From Magnaporthiopsis rhizophila (Eukaryota; Ascomycota; Sordariomycetes; Magnaporthales; Magnaporthaceae): DNA of 64,000 nucleotides. The notes under the pieces are model-generated. The model had not been told where the DNA came from, did no database searches, and saw only the letters and a list, made by a program, of their open reading frames with translations. The DNA lies in NCBI GenBank assembly GCA_003049465.1, contig PYSS01000002.1, positions 620,001 to 684,000 on the forward strand, given 5' to 3'. This document shows, one piece after another, positions 34,911 to 45,975 of the stretch; the first letter of the stretch is position 1; every line of letters begins with the position of its first letter. A program made the translations under genes and the position numbers.

Positions 34911-35887
34911 GACTGTCAGGTATGTGGGTGGTTGATTTGAAGCGAACTTGAAGTCTCCATGACGGAACTCTGACATGACTGTGGACAGCTAGGACCTGGG
35001 GGAAGCGAAAAAGGGAGTGCTGTTGGTTGGTAGATATGGGTGCCCTCAATGTCAGGCTGTCTAATGTCACAAAGCCGTCCCCCTGGATTCAGGCCAACCT
35101 ACATTCTGGTCATCTATATTCCATACATACTCCCTGGAAAAACCGCAACGTGATACCTCGCTGTATATGCAGGTGCCTACTAAGGGGCGCCTATTCAAAT
35201 CAGTTTCCTCTTGATTCGGTTGCGTTGGTTGCTAGAACGCAGGCAACATGGAGGAGCCCAAGATAGAAACCGGCCCCTGAGGCATGATTGGAAAGCCAAC
35301 GAAGCGGAGTAAAAGAAAGAGGATCGAAACTAACCCGAATTCTACTATCGCGGTGGATGAAGTCGCTCGGTTTCAGAGTTGTATTTTCTATCGGCGTCAG
35401 CCAGTCGAGGGTAGTCGATTGCTCTTTGAGCAGACCTCGATTTTCTTGGCGGTGATGAAGGCGTCCTGGGTGGCCGTCGTGGGCGCGGCGGCCGGACCGG
35501 ACCGTGTGCTCGTGACCGTGACGGCCGAGACACGTTGATGTTGGACGGTGAAGGAAATGACCATCAAAGATGTGAATATGATGAACTCGACGGTTTAGGG
35601 GCGGGGGCCCTCTAGGAGCCAAGCTGCTGGAGGCGAGATTGTTGGCGTGTCACCGTATGACGTCGACATGGGCTCCCACAACGCCCGATGCGCCGGTAGG
35701 CCACCTATCGGGCAGCACACCAGCGAGGTAGGCAACGCCCACCTAGACACAATGGGCGGTTGCGTCTCTTGGGGCAGCGGGTTGAGTCAGGTCGCCCGAC
35801 CGGATGCGGAAAGCCGGGAGCCCGACACTCGCTTTTAAGGTACAGATAGCATAGCGTACAACAGCAGCGGCCAGGTCAGAGCGCGCC
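34911..35887. other. Intergenic
   Basis: 3' UTR of the AAA gene, then no recognisable gene. Weak frames at 35284-35538 (+) and 35200-35622 (-) overlap each other and resemble nothing known. Confidence 0.4.
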
Positions 35888-36395
35888 GTTTTGATCCGTG
35901 AAGGCATCGTCCGCCAGGACCAGCCCAAACAGCTTGAGTCGCAGCACGCGCTCGCCACGGCGTACGAGGCCAACGGCCAGAGTAAGAAGGCCATCACGCT
36001 GGTCGAACAGATCCGTCGCAATCCACGCCGACAACCTCACGAGGACAACCCCGACCGTCTCGTTCCCAAGCAGGTACTTGCCACGGCCCTGGCCCGCAGG
36101 GCCGACGGGCGGACCAAGAAGGCCGCCGGCATGCTCGAGCACGTTGTTACGGTCCAGGCAAAGGTCCGTCCTAGCCGAGGACTACCCGCCGCAGCGAGCG
36201 TACCGCAAAACACCAACTCACTATGACGTACATTGGACATCGGCCGGCTGGAAGGAGCCATGGAGCTGTTCGAGCATGTGGCTGCGATCGAGGCGAATAT
36301 TCTCGCAGAAGACGACCCCGGATCGGCTTGCCTCGAAGAAACATGCTCGCCGTCGCCTACAGGGCCAAGAGCGCTGCCAGGTCTAATGTCCACAG
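35888..36395 (+). pseudogene. Relict of a TPR-repeat array (kinesin-light-chain-like TPR of fungal NLR-type proteins)
   Basis: The plus strand translates in pieces to a degenerate 42-residue TPR. One frame (35891-36226) gives QLESQHALATAYEANGQSKK and later KKAAGMLEHVVTVQAKV. After a frame change, 36233 onward gives AMELFEHVAAIEANILAEDDP, and near 36325 the next frame continues with DRLASKKHA. The family consensus runs LLEHVVAIEAKVLAEDHPDRLASQHALARAYQANGQ in tandem, so at least three units are recognisable. Frameshifts and stops separate them and no NTPase-coding sequence lies upstream, so the gene is dead or a fragment. Such arrays form the sensor end of NB-ARC/NACHT-TPR proteins. Confidence 0.75.
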
Positions 36396-37180
36396 GGGAA
36401 AGGACATGGCAGAGAACGACCACAAGGCGGCCGTACAATAAACCACCAGCGATGCCGGCCTAAACTGTGCGCGGAGAAGGATGGGCCGATCAGCTGAACC
36501 TCGCGTGTGCCTCTGGGAGCAAGTGCCTACTCAACAGCGGCAATCCCCTTCTTCGCCTCGAGTTTCCTCTTCATTCCTGTTCCGCCGACCCCTGGCCCAC
36601 CACGCCACTCCGCCAAAAAAAGATTCAGCGGCTGAAGTTACTGTGCTCCAGCTCAGAATCACCAGAATGGCTCCAAAACGACATGTTGTCTTTGTTAGCG
36701 ACTTGATTGCAACAGCCCTTTCCACCATATCCCACTCCTGAAACCAGCACTCGCGCCAGTAACTTTCGTTCATGGCAACGCCTCGTCCCCCGAGTCCAGG
36801 CGCCAGGCCGTTTTCCATTCGGTCCGATGCTGCAGCGCAGATTCGTCACTCCTTCGTCTCCAAGGGTTGCAACAACACCACCTTCTACTACCGCCGCGTC
36901 CGGCGGCACACACCTCGGCGACGGTGGACAGGCGCTCGGGGACGACACGGCGGCTGCGGCAGCAGCAGCGGAAGGAGGCATAGCAAACAGTCGCCGCCGT
37001 CGTCGACCGGAGCACGCAGCACCGCTGTGGGCCGACGTCCAAGACGCACGTAAAACAGTGAGTAAGGCGGGTGCAGAATACAAAGCAAGAAAGTGGGCGC
37101 CTCGTTACAGGGCCGCGCGCGCATCTGCCCGTTCCCTCGATCCGCTATCGGATTCAACGGCCGAATCTTCCTCCACCACC

Positions 37181-37224
<44 letters not shown>

Positions 37225-38296
37225 TAACCCAAACCCTTTGCCACTCTTCCACGGAGCCGACCTTCCATCTCCTCGTCCAAGGTCGTCTTGGACGCGTGCG
37301 CCCTCCGCCCTGTTTCAATCCAAATAAGCTCTCATCTCTTCCCCTTTCCACTCTCTAGACTCGGTTGGGGCGGTACTCAATGCCCCGTCATTTGCTTCCA
37401 ATTACGACAACCGCCTGTAGACTCATTCGCTGTAGCGCAATGGGAAGGCGCATAGCCTCCCGGTATCCCATATCGGTCGGTTCGGGCAACGAGGTGGTTG
37501 GGACTTAAAACCGGGCGAGTCTCGCAGCGGCGTACCTGCCATATATGGGTTGTGGGGAGTTGCCCTTGACCGGCGAAGACGAAGGTGAGCTGCCCGTGGC
37601 AGCTGCTCGGGCGGGCTTGGTGCGAAACTGGGCGGGTTGCCCTCGGGCGCCGTGGCTCGAAACGTCAGGATACGTCCTTCGAACGGTGGTTAAAGTGCCG
37701 GAGTAAAAGCGTCCGTTTTTGGATGGAAAATCGACCATTTGAGGAAGCCCTCTCTCCCTGTACTAAAACATACAAGGGACAAACTAGTACCCAGGTGGAT
37801 GACCACTGGGGAATCCTCAGTGTTGTATGTTTTTATTCATACGAAGTGCGAACTTTTGTTAAAAAGTTGATAGGAAACGCAGCAGTATAGGTCAACATTG
37901 CAAAAGCCTGTGTTTTTTTGCTAGTTGATCAAGATAGCTACTTAAATCCGACGCGCGCCTGTTCCTAACCCGATAGCATCTACTTTGTGCAATAGCCAAT
38001 AAACGTGCGAGGGGTATAAAGAGCGTGCTTTAGGAAGATGTGTAAAAGCAAACTGAGGATATCGCTAGATCTGGAAAGCATTGATAGTGAGATAAAAGGC
38101 AGGGAGGGGTAAGGATGGATAATCCGAAAATGATATATGGGGTAAAATGAGGGCGCTGCCAGCAGGATTCGGAAAGCGCATTTGGTCTTCGCGCTCGATG
38201 CGTCGCGAGGAAGCGAGTGAGACGATTAAATGGTCGTAAAACAAAAGAGGCGGTACGAGAAGCCTCCAACACCACAGCGGGTTTCTAGAAAAAACC
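36396..38296. other. Intergenic with poly-A run and one weak exon candidate
   Basis: A 38-base A run lies at 37185-37222. The frame 36707-37186 (+) begins MQQPFPPYPTP and contains an Arg-rich segment resembling a mitochondrial leader (LQRRFVTPSSPRV). A GTGAGT at 37063 could end an exon after ADVQDARKT, but no following exon was found. Confidence that it is coding is low. The rest shows nothing. Confidence 0.35.
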
Positions 38297-40174
38297 CTAG
38301 AAAAGACCCCAAATGCCCTGCCCTTTCTGCTTGGGTGGGACTGGCGGGGTGACCAGGACAGTGTCCCAGGTCTCGACGCCGTCGACGAACAGGCGGTACC
38401 TCAGGCTGCCCTGGTCGCTGCCGGCGAGGTTCTCCATGGTGATGGCGCCGAACTTGGAGTTGCCCTTGTTGATGTACTTGAGCTGCACGTCCTCGTCATC
38501 CGTCTGGCGGTACGTCGGGATGGGCGAATAGAACTGGCTCAGGGGGCTGACCGAGAACTCGTGCACGGCCGCGGTCTCGGGCCAGCGGCCGCCAGGAGGG
38601 GGAGGGAACCGGGTGGCGGCGAACTCGTGCCGGTCGCCCGAGAGCACGACGACGCCAACACCGAGGTTCGCGCTCGCCTCCCACATGGCCTCGAGCACCA
38701 TGCGGCGCTCGGCCAGGAAGCCGCCCCAGGTGTCCTGGGTGTTGACGCGCCAGTTCTTGGTCAGCGGCACGGACGAGGCCACGACCTTCCACCTCACGCC
38801 GCGGGGCTCGGGCCGCGCCAGGAAGGCGAGCAGATCCTCGAGCTGGCCGGCGCCCAGCATCGACTTGTCGGGGCTGTCGGCCGGCAGCTCCTTGTTGCTG
38901 GACCGGTATGATCGCGTGTCGAGCATGAAGAAGCTGGCGGGCCCCTGGGTGAACTCAAAGTAGCTGGCGCCCTCCCTTGCCGTCGTCGCGCCCCCTCCCA
39001 GCCCCGCCTGTCGGGCGAGCGGCGGGTTCACCTCGGCATGGTAGTGCTTCCAAGGGTCCATGGCGGCGTTGTAGACGCCCGTGGTGTTGGCGTCCCAGTC
39101 GTTCGCGATCTCGTGGTCGTCGATGACGTGGATCCAGCTCAGATTCTGACCCACAGTCGCCCATTCAGGCGAGGCGTATACCTGGCGGTAGCTTTTGCGG
39201 TAGACGTCGGCGCTGCTCCCCCAGCGACGGGGCACGTCTATGTAGATAAAGTCGCCGAGGAAGAGCATAAACTGCGCGCCCAGGGTCGGGAGGACCTTCG
39301 CGAGGTGCCGCATGCCTGGGATTGCGAGCGCCGTGTCGAGCGGGTTGTAGGGCAGACGGTGTACGATGCACGACGTGGAGAGGAAGGTGAATTTACCATC
39401 AAAGACCTCGGGTGACTGACCTGGCTTAGGGGCCGAGGTGAACTCTCCGGTCTGGTTGTTGGAGGCACGCCATTCGTAAGTGCGCTGCTTCGAGTGCTTT
39501 AGTGGGATGGTGAGAACCGCGGTGTAGTCGGTCTCGTCAGTGGTCCAGCGGACGCCGCCAACTTTTTCCCATAGGGGATTGTCAAAGGGCGGCTTGGGGT
39601 TTTTGATCTTGAGCTCGAAAGTGATAGGTAGCTTGGACTGGTCGGGCTCGCGAACCAACAGCTTTGCCTCTCGGTGAGACACGTGGCCGAGCCTGACGAA
39701 CGACAAGTCGTCGACATTTGTGAGACGGTCTCGGAAGAGCCGGTCGCCCACCATAACGACGCACGCCAGATTGATGAGGAAGGTCAAACAAGACGAGAGC
39801 AGGGTCCGGGGGTTGGGCACGCCCGAGACCAGAGTGCGTAATATCGACTCATCGTGCCTTCTGGGGACGGCGAGCGTTTCCAAGATCTCGACCTCCTCGG
39901 CCTTGATGATGGCCTTGCCGTTTTGGGTCTCAACCTCGGGCGGCGACGTGATGGTGGTCTCCCTCAGAAACAGCTCCCTCTCCTCCTCGAGCTCCTGCCT
40001 GATGAGCTCGTTCCCGTAGCCTGCAATGAAGGCGGGTGCATAAATGGCAAACAGCGAAAAGACGATGAGCGGAATTATGGGCAGCAGCGCCCATCTCAGA
40101 AAGAAGTATGAGGCCAGCCTGATGCCCGCCGAGGTGGCTTTCGCGGTCCTCTTTTGTAAGCCGTTCATCGCCAT
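38297..40174 (-). CDS. PhoD-like metallophosphatase, membrane-anchored
   Basis: Single exon, 625 aa. Two hydrophobic segments near the N-terminus (about 22-52 and 122-145) are followed by a complete PhoD-like alkaline phosphatase/phosphodiesterase domain: LGDFIYIDV (about 306), DDHEIANDWD (about 351), LDTRSYR, and LSGDRHEFAA (about 510), together supplying the metal ligands. Fungal relatives are annotated PhoD-like phosphatases with transmembrane anchors, probably in secretory-pathway or vacuolar membranes; the natural substrate is unknown. The C-terminus ends KQKGQGIWGLF. The two helices place N- and C-terminal parts on the same side, so whether the catalytic domain is lumenal or cytosolic is unclear. 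Confidence 0.88.
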   Translation of the reverse strand: MAMNGLQKRTAKATSAGIRLASYFFLRWALLPIIPLIVFSLFAIYAPAFIAGYGNELIRQELEEERELFLRETTITSPPEVETQNGKAIIKAEEVEILETLAVPRRHDESILRTLVSGVPNPRTLLSSCLTFLINLACVVMVGDRLFRDRLTNVDDLSFVRLGHVSHREAKLLVREPDQSKLPITFELKIKNPKPPFDNPLWEKVGGVRWTTDETDYTAVLTIPLKHSKQRTYEWRASNNQTGEFTSAPKPGQSPEVFDGKFTFLSTSCIVHRLPYNPLDTALAIPGMRHLAKVLPTLGAQFMLFLGDFIYIDVPRRWGSSADVYRKSYRQVYASPEWATVGQNLSWIHVIDDHEIANDWDANTTGVYNAAMDPWKHYHAEVNPPLARQAGLGGGATTAREGASYFEFTQGPASFFMLDTRSYRSSNKELPADSPDKSMLGAGQLEDLLAFLARPEPRGVRWKVVASSVPLTKNWRVNTQDTWGGFLAERRMVLEAMWEASANLGVGVVVLSGDRHEFAATRFPPPPGGRWPETAAVHEFSVSPLSQFYSPIPTYRQTDDEDVQLKYINKGNSKFGAITMENLAGSDQGSLRYRLFVDGVETWDTVLVTPPVPPKQKGQGIWGLF

Positions 40175-40864
40175 TATGGCGATGGGCAGGCAGAGACGGC
40201 GCTCAATTCAGGCTGTTCAGTCCAGGGGCAGTAGGGGATGTAGATGGAGGATTGTTGTCGTGGAAAGAAGTGAAGATTTATCGAAATGAGAGTTCGGCGA
40301 CGGCAGACAGATAATGTCGAAATGCTGCGACCGTCGCTGGCAATCGACGCAGCCGGGCATCAAGCGGGAATTCTAGGTCGGGCAATGAGCGTCTAGAACG
40401 TGCAGTGCATATGCGGCTTGACCTGAAGCACGCAAAGCGCCGCCTTCCAATCTGCAGGCGAAAGTGAAGGCTGTCAGGCGGATTTCCTTGCTTGGCCTTG
40501 TGATGATATCATGTAATTGGCCCGGCCTATGATGATGTGGCGGCTAGCGCCTGTGGCTCGGGCACCATTCAGGCTCGCGCATGGAAATTCTATGATCCGC
40601 CAACATGGCCCGTGCGCCGTCTCAGTCGCCAAGCACCCCTACCAGCTAGTGGGGTCAGTAGAGGGGAGCCAGCACAGGGTGTGTGATTGGGCGCATGGAT
40701 GCATGTACGCGGGACAGCTGTCCAGAAAGCACCAGAGTTCGAACCTCTCTGGCCTGCCGCATAGGGTGAACAAGTCGCAACGCCAGCACGGTCCGACAAC
40801 AAATCGACACTCCATCTGCGTGGACGACGAGCAGCTGTCCACGACGCACATCACAACGCGCACG
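40175..40864. promoter_or_regulatory. Divergent promoter region of phosphatase and p24 genes
   Basis: About 690 bases between two divergent starts. The open frame beginning at 40517 runs in frame into the p24 gene, but its upstream part has no signal peptide and weak coding character. Confidence 0.45.
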
Positions 40865-41844
40865 ATGAAGCTATTACTCTGGACGTATGGGCTGGTCGCC
40901 CTGTTCGCCTCGCAAGCCGCGGCGACGGCCCTGACCTTCAAGCTTGCCGCGAACGACGAGTCGTGCTTTTACACTACCGGCAAGACCAAGAACGAAAAGA
41001 TCGCCTTTTATTTTGCGGTACGCAGCGGCAGACCGACCCAATGCATGCGGATATGACCGGCTCTCAGAGCCCTGCATTCGAGTGACCCTGCGCAGGAAGC
41101 AACTTGGCGATGCCATCAGGCGCCGGCTTGGGCCTCGCGCGTGAGGAGCGGATAAGGGGAGAGACATGGGCAGCCGAACTGGGGAAAGCACAGCTTGCTA
41201 AGACGTTGGGTATCTTTAGGTGCAATCGGGCGGAAACTTCGATGTCGACTACGAGGTCACAGGCCCCACGGGAAAGGTCGTGCTGGACGGCGAGGCGGAG
41301 CGGCAGGGCGACTTCGTCTTTACGGTCAACGACATAGGCGACTACAAGTTCTGCTTCCGCAACACCCAGGCCTCGCACTCGGACAAGGTGGTGGACTTTG
41401 AGATTGCGGTCAGTGTGAACCGGCGCCCCAGACTGCGGCTCTGACTTATGTTGCTAACGGTCGCTTGCATGTCACCAGGTCGAAAACGAGGCGCGCGTAA
41501 CCCTCCCGTCCAAGAAGGGAACGTCGCCGGAGCAGACGTCGACGCTAGAGGAGTCGGCCTTCAAGATCTCGGGCCAGCTGTCTTCCATCAGCAGGCATCA
41601 GAAGTACTTCCGCACGCGCGAGAACCGCAACTTTGCTACCGTCAGGAGCACTGAGAAGCGCATTATCAACTTCAGTCTGATCCAGTGCGGTTTGATTGTG
41701 CTCATGGGTGCGCTACAGGTGTTTATTGTCAAATTCTTCTTCCAGGTACGATCTTGCTCGTTCATTTGGTGTTTCGTTATTGGGGCGATGCGCTCTTGCT
41801 GACCGGTTTTTGAACTCCAGGGCGCAAGGAAGGGATACGTATGA
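40865..41844 (+). CDS. p24 family (emp24/gp25L, TMED) cargo receptor
   Basis: Four exons: 40865-41017, 41220-41408, 41479-41745, 41821-41844 (210 aa, all junctions phase 0). Signal peptide MKLLLWTYGLVALFASQAAA; GOLD domain with the two conserved cysteines (DESCFYTTG, YKFCFRN); a coiled-coil stem (about 135-175, RHQKYFRTRENRN); membrane helix LIQCGLIVLMGALQVFIVKF; and a short tail FFQGARKGYV, whose eight final codons come from a separate exon. The paired Phe and basic residues at the tail fit COPII/COPI sorting signals. p24 proteins cycle between ER and Golgi as hetero-oligomers and help load GPI-anchored and other cargo. Which yeast paralogue (Emp24, Erv25, Erp) it matches I cannot say. Start fixed by the signal peptide. 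Confidence 0.93.
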
Positions 41845-42445
41845 GCGGGAAATGTTGCGATACGGAGCTCGGTCGTTGTGGTCTTCCTTCAACCCTACTT
41901 TAACAAACTTGGGAATGGAAATTGGTGGGTATGTAGGCAGATATTGTACTGTATTAGGCTCTTACGAAGATCTTTTCGTCTTTTCCTCTGCGGGCAGAAA
42001 GTTGCCAAGGAGAGATCAAATCAATGGTAGCATTGTAGGGCGAGCGACCAGGGCTCTATATAGGCATCATGTAGATTTTGCGTGCGAAGTATCGGTGTTC
42101 ACGTCCTTGTCTATTCGTCAAGCGAGTAAATAGAAAGCCATCTTCAGACATCACCGCCGGCAGTTATAAAATTCGAAAACCGAAAGGGGACGGCTGCTTG
42201 CATCACATTTTGGAGATGGGCTGTGACCGAGCTCGGCACTGCAGGATACTGTGGGGCCTGGCGCTTATCTAATGCTGCATACATGCATATCCGTGGGCCC
42301 GCTTGGCAGATTGGACAAAAACGCGGACAACTCAACGTGCCTGTCTGCCAATTCGGCGTGGGAATCGGAACACGCTTCAAAAACGACGTCCAGATCGCGC
42401 AAACGACCGATCCGACTACAATAAACGCAGCCCTCGGATGCAACG
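41845..42445. other. Intergenic
   Basis: 3' UTR of the p24 gene and promoter of the SNW gene, with a TATAAAA at 42165-42171. Nothing else was seen. Confidence 0.45.
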
Positions 42446-44230
42446 ATGACCTCGATCGCTAGCGGCCTTGCGCGGGCCCTCCCGAAGCCGAAATACACGG
42501 GCGAAGATGAAGAGCCGCCATCGCACGCGGTGCAACGCGGCCCGCGGGTACTGGGCCCCGGCCAGCTAGACGAGAGCCAGGTCGTGCTGCGGAGGATGGG
42601 CCCGCCGCCGTACGGACAGCGGTCATCGGGCTGGCGGCCGCGCAGCCAGGAGGACTATGGCGACGGCGGAGCCTTCCCCGAGGTGCCCGTGGCGCAGTAC
42701 CCGCTTGAGATGGGCCGCAAGTCCGGGTCGGGCAAGAGCAACGCGCTGGCGGTGCAGGTCGACGCCGACGGCAAGGTCAAGTACGACGCCATCGCGCGGC
42801 AGGGCCACGGCGAGGGCCGCGTCATCCACACGTCCTTCAAGGATCTCATCCCGCTGCGGCAGCGCGCCGAGGCCGGCGACATCGACCTGGCCAGGCCGTC
42901 AAAGGAGGACGTGGCGGCGACTGCGGAGCGGACGCGCAACGCACTCGCCGTGCTGGTCAGCGGCGCCGTCGCGTCGCAGAAGCCCAAGAACGTCAATGTA
43001 GGTGGGCGCAAGGACCCGACCTTTGTGCGCTACACTCCCGCCAACCAGATGGGCGACACCAGCGGCCCCAAGCAGGACCGCATCATGAAGATTGTGGAGC
43101 GGCAGCGCGATCCCATGGAACCGCCCAAGTTCAAGCACAAGAAGATCCCGCGCGGCCCGCCCAGCCCGCCGCCGCCCGTCATGCACTCGCCGCCCCGCAA
43201 GCTCACGGCGCAGGACCAGGAGGACTGGAGGATACCGCCGCCCATTTCCAACTGGAAGAACCCCAAGGGCTTCACTGTGCCGCTGGACAAGCGCCTGGCT
43301 GCCGACGGGAGAGGCATGCAGGATGTCACCATCAACGACAAATTCGCACAATTTTCCGAGGCTCTGTTTATGGCAGACCGACACGCGCGCGAGGAGGTTA
43401 AGCAACGCGCTTTGATGCAGCAGAGGCTGGCCGAGAAGGAGAAGGCACAAAAGGAAGAGAACCTGCGGCAACTGGCACAGAAGGCGCGGGAAGAACGCGC
43501 CGGGGCTGGTCGGCGGCGCTCCAGATCCAGATCGTCGAGGTCCAGGTCCGGCAGCTACAGCAGTCGATCCGATTCCGGCTCTGACAGCGAGGACGAAGCC
43601 GAGCGGGAGCGGATGAAGGCCCGGCGAGACAAGAACCGCGAAGAGGAACGCAAGATGCGGATGGGGCGTATGGGAGCGGAGCGCAAGATGCAAGTGATGG
43701 CACGGGAGGCAGGGCGCGACATATCTGAGAAGATCGCGCTGGGGTTGGCCAAACCGACGCAGTCGACCGAGGGCATGTACGACTCGCGGCTCTTCAACCA
43801 GAGTTCCGGATTCGCGTCGGGCATCAACGAGGACAACCCCTACGACAAGCCGCTGTTCGCGGCGCAGGACGCCATCAGCAGCATCTACCGGCCGCGGGCC
43901 AACATGGACGACGAGGACGAGGCGGCGGGGGACGCCGAGATGGCAAAGATACAAAAGGCTAGTCGGTACGGCGAGGTGCTCGGCCGGGGCACGTTCAAGG
44001 GCGCGAGCGACGCCGAGGCGCGCGAGGGTCCCGTGCAGTTTGAGAAGGACCGTGGAGGGGCCGGGGCGGCGGCCGGGGGGTCGGGAGCAGCAGACCCATT
44101 CAACGTGGACAAGTTTCTGTCAGAGGTGGAGCAGAGCGCAACATCCAAGCGATCGTATGGACTTCAGGGCGGCGGCGGGGACGATGGGGGGCGGCCAAAA
44201 CGGGCCAGGGTAGACGACGAGGACGATTGA
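42446..44230 (+). CDS. prp45: Pre-mRNA splicing factor Prp45, SNW/SKIP domain
   Basis: Single exon, 594 aa, near the usual fungal length. The N-terminal region (AVQVDADGKVKYDAIARQG) and the central SKIP/SNW domain (about 170-340) are intact, including the signature PPISNWKNPKGFTVPLDKRL near 265-285 with its Ser-Asn-Trp. A basic coiled region (EKEKAQKEENLRQLAQK) and an RS-like run (RSRSRSSRSRSGS) follow, and the C-terminus has the conserved MYDSRLFNQSSG and YDKPLFAAQDA blocks. Prp45/SNW1 belongs to the NTC-related complex and helps activate the spliceosome, recruiting Prp22; its human homologue SKIP also works in transcription. Nuclear. An intronless splicing-factor gene beside a four-exon gene is worth noting but not odd. 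Confidence 0.95.
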   Translation: MTSIASGLARALPKPKYTGEDEEPPSHAVQRGPRVLGPGQLDESQVVLRRMGPPPYGQRSSGWRPRSQEDYGDGGAFPEVPVAQYPLEMGRKSGSGKSNALAVQVDADGKVKYDAIARQGHGEGRVIHTSFKDLIPLRQRAEAGDIDLARPSKEDVAATAERTRNALAVLVSGAVASQKPKNVNVGGRKDPTFVRYTPANQMGDTSGPKQDRIMKIVERQRDPMEPPKFKHKKIPRGPPSPPPPVMHSPPRKLTAQDQEDWRIPPPISNWKNPKGFTVPLDKRLAADGRGMQDVTINDKFAQFSEALFMADRHAREEVKQRALMQQRLAEKEKAQKEENLRQLAQKAREERAGAGRRRSRSRSSRSRSGSYSSRSDSGSDSEDEAERERMKARRDKNREEERKMRMGRMGAERKMQVMAREAGRDISEKIALGLAKPTQSTEGMYDSRLFNQSSGFASGINEDNPYDKPLFAAQDAISSIYRPRANMDDEDEAAGDAEMAKIQKASRYGEVLGRGTFKGASDAEAREGPVQFEKDRGGAGAAAGGSGAADPFNVDKFLSEVEQSATSKRSYGLQGGGGDDGGRPKRARVDDEDD

Positions 44231-45888
44231 GCGTCTGATCGGACTAGATAGAAGCCGTCTGATGGCGTCGCCCGCCGCCGGGTTCCAGCGGGCACCCAGA
44301 GTTATATACCTATCTATCTGCGAGCCCGAGTCGCCTCGGATTAATACTGTTGCTACTTTTGCTCGATGCTTGTCCGCCCATTCAACGAGCAGGCTGTTGG
44401 CCGTGATGATGAAAATATGTACTAAGCGCTTGGACGGATCAACCAGCAAACAGTACCGCAAAATGCAGCCGAAGCCGTCCACGATCTTTTTTCTCGCCCT
44501 GCCCGCGGAGTTGCGTAAATCAACGCTTGCCCCTAATCCGGGCCCCGAACCTGGGTTGGGTTGGGTTTCTGCCCAAATGGGCTAGGCAACTTGGCTTACC
44601 GGGCCCTTTTAACGACGCATTTGCTCCACGGCGATCCCGCAGAACCTGGCCACCGCACCACCCGAGAAGGTCCGATGATGGCTGCCACTCCCCTGAATAG
44701 GTTACCCTGAATGTAGCAGCCGGTGTCCCGGTCGTGCCGTTTTAGACACAAACCCCCACATTGCGCCGCAGCGTTATCGGGGTTCGCAGTTAGGTTAGGT
44801 AGCTTGTGGGTTGGGCATCCCGACCATATAAAAAAAAATGAGACGCTTTAACAGCACCACACCTTATACAAAACAGCCTATTTTATGACAAAGAAATGTT
44901 TCTTTAAATTCCGATTGCGACTTTTTTACCTACTTCCTTACTTTTTTTCTCTTTTTCTCTTTATTTGGATTTCGTTTCCTGCATGGGCTGCAACTAGTTG
45001 GGGTGGTGGGACACCAGAAAAAAAAACCCTACAAATATGGAAGCTAGGGACTGGAGGTTCCATTCTTTTGGCCCTTGTTGTGACTGCCGCGAAGGAAGAA
45101 CCGCAAATAAACCTCACACCTTTTGGCTCGATCCGGACTTGTTTCGGCGTGATCACCACCTTTTCTGATGTTCAGATGCCTGTCGATTCGGCGCGTCGGG
45201 TGACTCGACTCGCTCTCTGTCCTTTATCTTCCAACCCTATTTTTGCGTATAAGTCGACCGATCGACCATGGATCCTTGTCAATAAACATCATGGATGGGG
45301 GTACATTCGGGAAGAGAAAAGATTCAAAAGAGCCACACGAAACGTTGGCATACCGTGTTGTCTGAGAATTGAGATGATGGATGGGTTTTTTTCTTTTTAC
45401 ATACTCACCTAACGGCAACGGGCCACGAAAATAACTACCGACTCATGTCTCTTGTCTCAATGTAACCGGGATCAGCGACAAGGGCAAGGGCAAGGACAAG
45501 GGGGATCGGGGAGCCGAGAAAAGTGGTGTGGTTTGTGGTTTGTGGTTATGACGTGGAAACGGCATTTCAAGGCATGGAAATAGAGAGACCAAAAGGAAAG
45601 AAACCGTCTACATGGATGACGACCATACACATTTCCGACTAAAGGTTGGGATGCGAACGGGAAAGACGAGACGGGTGGGAACAAGATGAAGGGAAACGGA
45701 AATAACTGAGAAATTGAATTCAGGATTTTGTTTTGAGTTGCGGAATCAAGGGAAGGTACGGTCGGGGCAGCTCTGGGCAGGCACGCTAATGTGCGGCTCA
45801 ACGCAGCAGCAACCTAAATCCGAGGTTGGGTGGTTCGTGAGGCTCTGCGATCTCGATGCGCGAGGTCGCATTCCCGATTGACTTTCTT

Positions 45889-45975
<87 letters not shown>

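Noticed and set aside
37425..37505. tRNA-like segment with TAGCGCAATGGG (A-box-like) and GGTTCGGG
   Set aside because: A D-arm can be drawn, but the anticodon stem does not pair and the B box is broken.
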